A DNA stretch of 64,000 bases from Pandoraea captiosa (lineage in GTDB: Bacteria > Pseudomonadota > Gammaproteobacteria > Burkholderiales > Burkholderiaceae), in the NCBI RefSeq assembly GCF_902459775.1, contig NZ_CABPSQ010000004.1, positions 124,001-188,000 on the forward strand. Direction: 5' to 3'. The position numbers and the translations under genes are program-made. Shown here one piece after another: positions 59,424 through 64,000 of this stretch. The notes beneath the pieces were generated by a model that was not told the DNA's origin, made no database searches, and worked only from the letters and a program-made list of their open reading frames with translations. Positions within the stretch are counted from its first letter, which is position 1, and the number at the start of each line of letters is the position of its first letter.

Positions 59424-60017
59424 ATGACCCAACCTCAGAACGACGATCTGCACCTGATCGAGACGGGTATCGAGAGCGATACGGTCTATGAAGGCGCATT
59501 CCTGACCATCAAGCGCGATCGTGTGCGCCTGCCCGACGGCAAGACGGCGGTGCGCGAGTACACGACGCATCCGGGCGCGGTCATGGTCATTCCGCTTTTC
59601 GAAGACGGACAGGTGCTCATGGAGCGTCAGTATCGTTATCCGCTTCAGCGCGTGATGACGGAGTTGCCGGCCGGCAAGCTCGACGAGGCGGAGGGCGGAC
59701 TGGTGTGCGGGCAGCGCGAACTGCTCGAAGAGACCGGCTACATGGCCAAGCGGTGGGACTATCTCACGCGGATTCACCCGGTGATTTCCTATTCGACGGA
59801 GTTCATCGATATCTGGCTCGCGCGCGATCTGACGAAGGGCGAGCAGCGTCTGGACGAGGGGGAATTTCTCGATGTCTTCAAGATGCCCGCGACGGAGCTG
59901 ATTCAGTGGGTGCGAGACGGGCGGATCACGGACGTTAAGACGATCATCGGCGCGTTTTGGCTGGAGAAGATATTATCGGGAGTCTGGCAGCCCGGTGAAC
60001 GTTCGCCGTTGCGCTGA
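59424..60017 (+). CDS. Nudix hydrolase (ADP-ribose pyrophosphatase-like)
   Basis: A 197-residue protein starting at the ATG at 59424 (MTQPQNDDLHLIETG) with GGAGGG 7 nt upstream. The Nudix box is intact: G-x5-E in GKLDEAE, then seven residues and RELLEETGY. The upstream region (YEGAFLTIKRDRVRLPDGKTA) and size fit ADP-ribose pyrophosphatases (NudF-like). The substrate is inferred from the family. The nuo terminator separates it from the operon. Confidence 0.9.
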   Translation: MTQPQNDDLHLIETGIESDTVYEGAFLTIKRDRVRLPDGKTAVREYTTHPGAVMVIPLFEDGQVLMERQYRYPLQRVMTELPAGKLDEAEGGLVCGQRELLEETGYMAKRWDYLTRIHPVISYSTEFIDIWLARDLTKGEQRLDEGEFLDVFKMPATELIQWVRDGRITDVKTIIGAFWLEKILSGVWQPGERSPLR

Positions 60018-60089
60018 TTTCCCGTCATACGGTCATTTTTCGATCCCCGACCCCGGCGCTGGCCGGGGTGAGGACATCTACGTTGCATC

Positions 60090-60575
60090 ATGAAGGTTTT
60101 TGATCTGCGTTGTGCCCATGAGCACACCTTCGAGGGCTGGTTCGGCTCGGAGGACGATTACCTCTCGCAGCAGGCGCGGGGGCTCGTGAGCTGCCCGGTG
60201 TGCGGCGATACGGCCATCGTGCGCACGCCGTCTGCCCCCCGGTTGAATCTGTCGGGGGCGACCTCCCGCACGGAAGCACCGGCGCCGACGTCAGGCAACG
60301 GTCCGGCGCGTGCCGATGCGCCATCGCCCGAAGTCGCCCAGGCACAGCGTCAGTTGCAGACGCTATGGATGAAGGCGATACGGCATGTCATCGCCAACAC
60401 CGAAGACGTTGGCAGTAACTTCGCCGAAGAGGCTCGCAAGATTCACTATCAGGAAGCCCCGGAGCGCAATATCCGCGGTACGACGTCGCGTGAAGAGGCC
60501 GAGGCGCTTGCGGAGGAGGGCATCGACATCATGTCGCTGCCGCTGCCCGATGGCGTGAAGGAAACGCTGCAATAG
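60090..60575 (+). CDS. DUF1178 family protein
   Basis: A 161-residue protein that matches DUF1178. The N-terminus KVFDLRCAHEHTFEGWFGS with CPVCGD suggests a zinc ribbon-like metal site (Cys at 8, CxxC near 39-42). The middle (residues about 55-85) is low-complexity, and the C-terminal part is conserved in the family (EEARKIHYQEAPERNIRG, then MSLPLPD). Function is unknown. A GC-rich stem-loop (60050-60069) without a T tract lies upstream. Confidence 0.88.
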   Translation: MKVFDLRCAHEHTFEGWFGSEDDYLSQQARGLVSCPVCGDTAIVRTPSAPRLNLSGATSRTEAPAPTSGNGPARADAPSPEVAQAQRQLQTLWMKAIRHVIANTEDVGSNFAEEARKIHYQEAPERNIRGTTSREEAEALAEEGIDIMSLPLPDGVKETLQ

Positions 60576-60699
60576 CGATTGCGGCGTGCCCCGCCCTGGG
60601 GACTCGACGGCCGAGTCGCGTCATGCATAATGCTCATCTGATGCATGCCGACGCCGATCGCGCTATGCACATCGATCACTCGCACACCGGGAGGTTGGG

Positions 60700-61155
60700 A
60701 TGGCAACGCTTGAGTACTACTTTGAAGACTTCGCTGTCGGGGACACCTTCGATCTCGGCGAATACACGTTCACGGCAGACGAAATCGTGCACTTCGCGCG
60801 GCAGTTCGATCCGCAGCCCTTTCACGTCGACGAAGCCGCCGGGCGCGAGTCGCACTTCGGCGGGCTGGTGGCCAGTGGATGGCATACGTGCAGCATCATG
60901 ATGCGCATGAACGTCGACAAGTTGCTGTCGCGCTCGTCGAGCATGGGGTCTCCCGGGGTCGAGCAGATCGAATGGCTCAAGCCGGTGCGTCCCGGCGACA
61001 CCCTCAACGTGACGAGCAGCACGCTCGAAGTGCGCGCCTCGAAGAGCCGTCCGGATCGCGGCATCGTGCGTCAACTGTGGACGGCGACAAATCAGCACGG
61101 TGAAGAAGTCTGCCGTTTCCGGGGCACCGGGTTGTATCTGAAGCGGGCGGTGTGA
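60700..61155 (+). CDS. MaoC-family (R)-hydratase
   Basis: A 151-residue single hot-dog protein of the MaoC dehydratase family. The hydratase signature FARQFDPQPFHVDEAAG holds the catalytic aspartate and histidine. FGGLVASGWHT follows. It probably hydrates enoyl-CoA, but the pathway cannot be deduced. GGGAGGTTGGG lies just before the ATG at 60700. A hairpin downstream ends the unit. Confidence 0.92.
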   Translation: MATLEYYFEDFAVGDTFDLGEYTFTADEIVHFARQFDPQPFHVDEAAGRESHFGGLVASGWHTCSIMMRMNVDKLLSRSSSMGSPGVEQIEWLKPVRPGDTLNVTSSTLEVRASKSRPDRGIVRQLWTATNQHGEEVCRFRGTGLYLKRAV

Positions 61156-61171
61156 GCGACATAGCCGACAG

Positions 61172-61195
61172 GCGGCGACACGGTGTCGCCGCTTT
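61172..61195 (+). terminator. Probable terminator after the MaoC gene
   Basis: GCGGCGACA (61172-61180) pairs perfectly with TGTCGCCGC (61184-61192) over a CGG loop, followed by only TTT. The short T tract makes efficiency uncertain. Confidence 0.6.
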
Positions 61196-61281
61196 GCCAG
61201 GTGCCTCGCGCGTTTCGATGTCCGTGTAAATCCCGCTGTTCCCGCTTTCGCAATTCTCTGTGTCCCGCAATACGCCCATCG

Positions 61282-61299
61282 CCTGTCAAGGTTGACAGG
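61282..61299. promoter_or_regulatory. 18-bp inverted repeat upstream of the RHS-linked unit
   Basis: CCTGTCAA (61282-61289), a 2-nt spacer and TTGACAGG (61292-61299) form a perfect palindrome 59 nt before the start codon at 61358. The right arm contains a consensus -35 hexamer, TTGACA. No well-spaced -10 is seen: TAATAT at 61322-61327 is 24 nt downstream. It looks like an operator overlapping a promoter. Confidence 0.5.
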
Positions 61300-61357
61300 T
61301 GCGCCGGGTTATCGTCGCTCCTAATATTCATCTCACATGTCTCGGACGGAGATTGAG

Positions 61358-62308
61358 ATGAATGCGAGCAAGCGGGCGATGACGATCAGTGAATTCACAC
61401 TGGAGATTTCGTCCGGTTCGGAGTTTGTCTACAACAATGGTCTGAGCCAGGCGCGGATCACGATCATCATCGCGGCCGACAGCACGCTGACGAAAGACGA
61501 GCGCGACAGTCTGCGACTGTGCGATGCCGATAGTCGGCAGACGATTCCTGTGGTCGATTCTTCGGTGCCTGTGCCTGCTGCCTGGGGGGCATCCACGCAG
61601 AAGAATGCCTACGACTTCTACCCATCAGGGGCGACACCCCCAACGCTGGCGCCCGATACGAAGGCAAGGGTCCAGGAGGTGTTCCATCAGTACGTTCAGA
61701 CAGCCGATTTCGCCGGTACTCGGCGGAAATTCGGCGCGCGCATCACGCTGGACGCCGGCGGGGATGTGTACTCCATGGATACTGAAGGTAGCAAAGGGGA
61801 AGTCGAGATTGTTTCGTCGCAGTACCCAATGCCGAGTTTTTCCGCATGGCATATGGAATGGGACAACCCCGACAAGTTCGAGGTTGGATCCACCATCAAG
61901 GTCACCGTCTATCACCTTGGTATGACGGACAACGGCAAGCGATACGGCATCCGCACGATCACCGTCGCCCCACAGAGTTGGGCCAGCACGTTCCGATGGT
62001 TGTCACCCAACTCCTCCACGGGCGCGTTCTGCGGCTATGCGCCGCCACCTGACACGCAAACCCCGCAGCAACGTTTCGTCTACTCGCACGAGTCGTCCAT
62101 GGGCGACTATCGGCCGGCGACCAACAATTATTCAAGGCACGGCTGCGCATCGGTGGCGTTCGTCTCGCGCGTTGGCGGCCTCCCGTATGCGGGCGGCGTG
62201 AACATGCAAGGGAGTGTCTACATCTTGCGCGATCAGTACGGAACGACGCATCGCGTGCGCGTAAATATCGCCACATCTCTCGATGAAATGACATTGACGC
62301 AAGCCTGA
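61358..62308 (+). CDS. Unrecognised protein upstream of an RHS-repeat protein
   Basis: A 316-residue protein starting at the ATG at 61358, with CGGAGA 6-12 nt upstream. An in-frame ATG at 61337 is less likely. It has no signal peptide or membrane segment. The N-terminal part (TISEFTLEISSGSEFVYNNGLSQARITIII, seen in pieces) has a beta-sandwich-like pattern, and the C-terminal part is rich in Tyr, Ser and Gly. I do not recognise a family. Proteins with a similar opening occur beside RHS-repeat proteins in pseudomonads as far as I recall, but I cannot verify that here. It may be an accessory or chaperone-like partner of the RHS protein 93 nt downstream. Confidence 0.75.
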   Translation: MNASKRAMTISEFTLEISSGSEFVYNNGLSQARITIIIAADSTLTKDERDSLRLCDADSRQTIPVVDSSVPVPAAWGASTQKNAYDFYPSGATPPTLAPDTKARVQEVFHQYVQTADFAGTRRKFGARITLDAGGDVYSMDTEGSKGEVEIVSSQYPMPSFSAWHMEWDNPDKFEVGSTIKVTVYHLGMTDNGKRYGIRTITVAPQSWASTFRWLSPNSSTGAFCGYAPPPDTQTPQQRFVYSHESSMGDYRPATNNYSRHGCASVAFVSRVGGLPYAGGVNMQGSVYILRDQYGTTHRVRVNIATSLDEMTLTQA

Positions 62309-62401
62309 CGAAGATCCGACGGTGCACGTGCACGGCGAATCGCGCAACTGGGTCCGGGGCTGCATCGTATGCCAACAGGTTGAAGTCGCAAGGAGTTCGG
62401 T

Positions 62402-64000
62402 ATGGGCGAGCCGGTCCCGCAACCCGCACAAGCCGACCGGAATTCGCTGTATTCCGGGGCACAGAGTTTTCTCAGCTTCCTCGAGAAAGGCGTCGATCCG
62501 CGCACGGGTACGTATACCGTGCGCGTTGCGTTGCCGGTCATGGCCATGAATGCGTTGGCCGGACCGGACTTGAAGCTCGCGCTCAGCTTCGATCCAATGC
62601 AGAACGTGGACGCGGGGCTTGGCCGCGGCTGGAACTGGGGCCTCTCGCAACTGCAACCGGCTGCCCGGCGTTTGCGATTGTCTGACGGCGAGACGCATCT
62701 TGCGCTGCTGACCGATGCGAGCATCACATTGCCGGACCAAAAGTTGCCCAGCGTCATGGTGGAGAAGTTCGCCACGAGAGTGGTCGTGACCTATCGGTCC
62801 GGCCAACGCGAGATTCTGGAGCCCTTTCAGCCTTCCGAGCCGCTTACCCCGTGGGTGCCGGTGGAAATCGTGTCACCGCAGGGGCGGTCGGTTTTTCTGA
62901 CCTGGCAGGCTTTCGAGGGGGAACCGTCGCTCGCTGCGATGAGCGATCAGGAGCGCGGCGAATTGCTGCGTGTCGTGCGTACGCCGCAGGCGGTCGCCAT
63001 CACGGTGGCGGGCCCGGTGCCGGTTGTCTACGAGATGGCGCTTAGCGACCACCTCGTGACGGCGGTCCGTTTGCCGTTGTCCGGCAAACCCGGCTGGACG
63101 TTCAAATACGAGCGATACACCAACGCCGATCTCGCGTTCATTTCGGAGGTCACGTCGCCCACCGGTAGTGTGGAACGCATGGCCTACGAAGAAGCTGGCC
63201 ATCGCTTTCCGGCGCGCTCGAACGAAGCGCCTGGCACGCCGCCGTCTTATCTCCCGTACGTCACCCGCTATGTGATGGAGCCGGGGGCCGGTCAGCCTGC
63301 GCGAGTCACGACGTACACCTACTCGACAGAAAATTTTCTGGGGTACGACGCCGGCGTCGACTGGGAAGACGCCACCGATGCGCTCTATAAAGTCACTTCC
63401 GATTATCGCTATTCGTGCGTCGAATCGCAGATCGATGAAAGCGGCGCCGAGCCTGTGGTGTTGGCGACGGTGTACCGCGAGTTCAACCGTTTTCACCTGC
63501 TCATGGAGGAACGGCGCGAAGAGGACGGCTGCGAATACACGCAACTGAATGTCTATCACGATGAAACGGGCAAGCCATACGACCAGCAGCCGGCCATTGT
63601 GCAATTGCCGCGACAACAGACGGTGCGGTGGCGCCGCGCTGGGGTGTCGCGCTCGGAGATGACGACGCATCGGTATGACGCGTGGGGCAATCCGATCGAG
63701 GTCGTCATGCCGGACGGCGTCCGCCAGACGACCGACTATTACGATCCGGCGGGCGAGGACGGCTGTCCTGCCGATCCCGTGTGGAAGACGCCACGCACGG
63801 TCAAGGCGCATACGATGCTGCCGGGGGACGCCACACCGCGCAGCCCCGGCATGAAGCCCACGGCGGTCGCACCTACACGGATGCAGCGATTTCGCTATGA
63901 GCGCTATCCATCGCTGGTCTCCGGCGCCGCCGACTTTCTGGCCCTCTCGGAGCAGTCGCAACTGGCAGACGGTGTGACGTTCGACAAGGTCGCGATCGCT
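62402..64000 (+). CDS. RHS/YD-repeat protein (partial, C-terminus beyond right edge)
   Basis: At least 533 codons are open from the ATG at 62402 to the edge. AAGGAG lies 6 nt upstream. Near the N-terminus (residues about 32-52) GVDPRTGTYTVRVALPVMA, then FDPMQNVDAGLGRGWNWGLS (about 70-90) recall the N-terminal domain of RHS proteins in Pseudomonas and Burkholderia. YD-like elements appear from about residue 425 (HRYDAWGNPIEVVMPDG, then TDYYDPAG). There is no signal peptide. RHS proteins often form a shell that encloses a variable C-terminal toxin domain, which would lie outside this window. No VgrG, PAAR or T6SS gene is seen nearby. Confidence 0.85.
   Translation, partial: MGEPVPQPAQADRNSLYSGAQSFLSFLEKGVDPRTGTYTVRVALPVMAMNALAGPDLKLALSFDPMQNVDAGLGRGWNWGLSQLQPAARRLRLSDGETHLALLTDASITLPDQKLPSVMVEKFATRVVVTYRSGQREILEPFQPSEPLTPWVPVEIVSPQGRSVFLTWQAFEGEPSLAAMSDQERGELLRVVRTPQAVAITVAGPVPVVYEMALSDHLVTAVRLPLSGKPGWTFKYERYTNADLAFISEVTSPTGSVERMAYEEAGHRFPARSNEAPGTPPSYLPYVTRYVMEPGAGQPARVTTYTYSTENFLGYDAGVDWEDATDALYKVTSDYRYSCVESQIDESGAEPVVLATVYREFNRFHLLMEERREEDGCEYTQLNVYHDETGKPYDQQPAIVQLPRQQTVRWRRAGVSRSEMTTHRYDAWGNPIEVVMPDGVRQTTDYYDPAGEDGCPADPVWKTPRTVKAHTMLPGDATPRSPGMKPTAVAPTRMQRFRYERYPSLVSGAADFLALSEQSQLADGVTFDKVAIA

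Noticed and set aside
60050-60069. ACCCCGGC/GCCGGGGT hairpin before the DUF1178 gene
   Set aside because: No T tract follows. It may be chance in GC-rich DNA, and it lies in the leader, not after an isolated gene.

Overview
This 64 kb window is a stretch of housekeeping chromosome from a GC-rich betaproteobacterium. Gene content and order (prfB-lysS, tatD-comEC, pyrG-kdsA-eno-ftsB, an intact nuoA-N cluster followed by a DUF2818 gene) point to Burkholderiales, and the proteins look most like Pandoraea. The genus is inferred from memory of the family, not from a database search. I see no insertion sequence, prophage, CRISPR array or rRNA. One tRNA gene, Leu(GAG), is present.

Layout. 0-3 kb (minus strand): prfB with its programmed +1 frameshift, an Ivy-type lysozyme inhibitor gene squeezed between prfB and lysS, and lysS, which runs off the left edge. 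3-7.4 kb: a DUF1127-like small protein, a LysR regulator, and a recJ operon with an RpfE/phosphoglycerate-mutase-like gene. 7.5-14.6 kb (plus): lolC-lolD lipoprotein export, tatD, comEC/rec2 and an alpha/beta hydrolase. 14.7-19.5 kb: pyrG, kdsA, eno and ftsB. 19.6-21.9 kb (minus): a glycine/tryptophan-repeat lipoprotein, hslO and a gamma-carbonic anhydrase. 22-31.3 kb (plus): a DUF455 ferritin-like protein, a hydrolase, RNase AM-like PHP protein, YciO-type Sua5 protein, M50 protease, trpS, a methyltransferase, dapA, bamC and an MBL hydrolase. 31.4-38 kb: an alanine-rich repeat lipoprotein, roxA, a slyD-type FKBP, an exported metallophosphoesterase-like protein and mutS. 38.3-43.9 kb: a membrane diguanylate cyclase, a short LuxR-type HTH protein, a quinone oxidoreductase, tpiA and secG. 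44-59.3 kb: tRNA-Leu(GAG), then the 14 genes of respiratory complex I and DUF2818. 59.4-61.2 kb: a Nudix hydrolase, DUF1178 and a MaoC protein. 61.3-64 kb: an unrecognised 316-residue protein followed by the start of an RHS/YD-repeat protein that leaves the right edge.

Functionally the window covers translation (prfB, lysS, trpS), DNA repair and uptake (recJ, mutS, comEC), envelope biogenesis (lolCD, kdsA, bamC, ftsB, secG), central metabolism (eno, tpiA, dapA, pyrG) and respiration (nuo). The most accessory-looking part is the right end, where the unrecognised protein and the RHS protein form a probable two-gene unit preceded by an operator-like 18-bp inverted repeat. Other points worth attention are in-frame short tandem repeats in ComEC and in the metallophosphoesterase-like protein, a strong hairpin inside the nuo operon between nuoD and nuoE, metal-ligand substitutions in the metallophosphoesterase-like protein, and the ivy gene inside the prfB-lysS unit.
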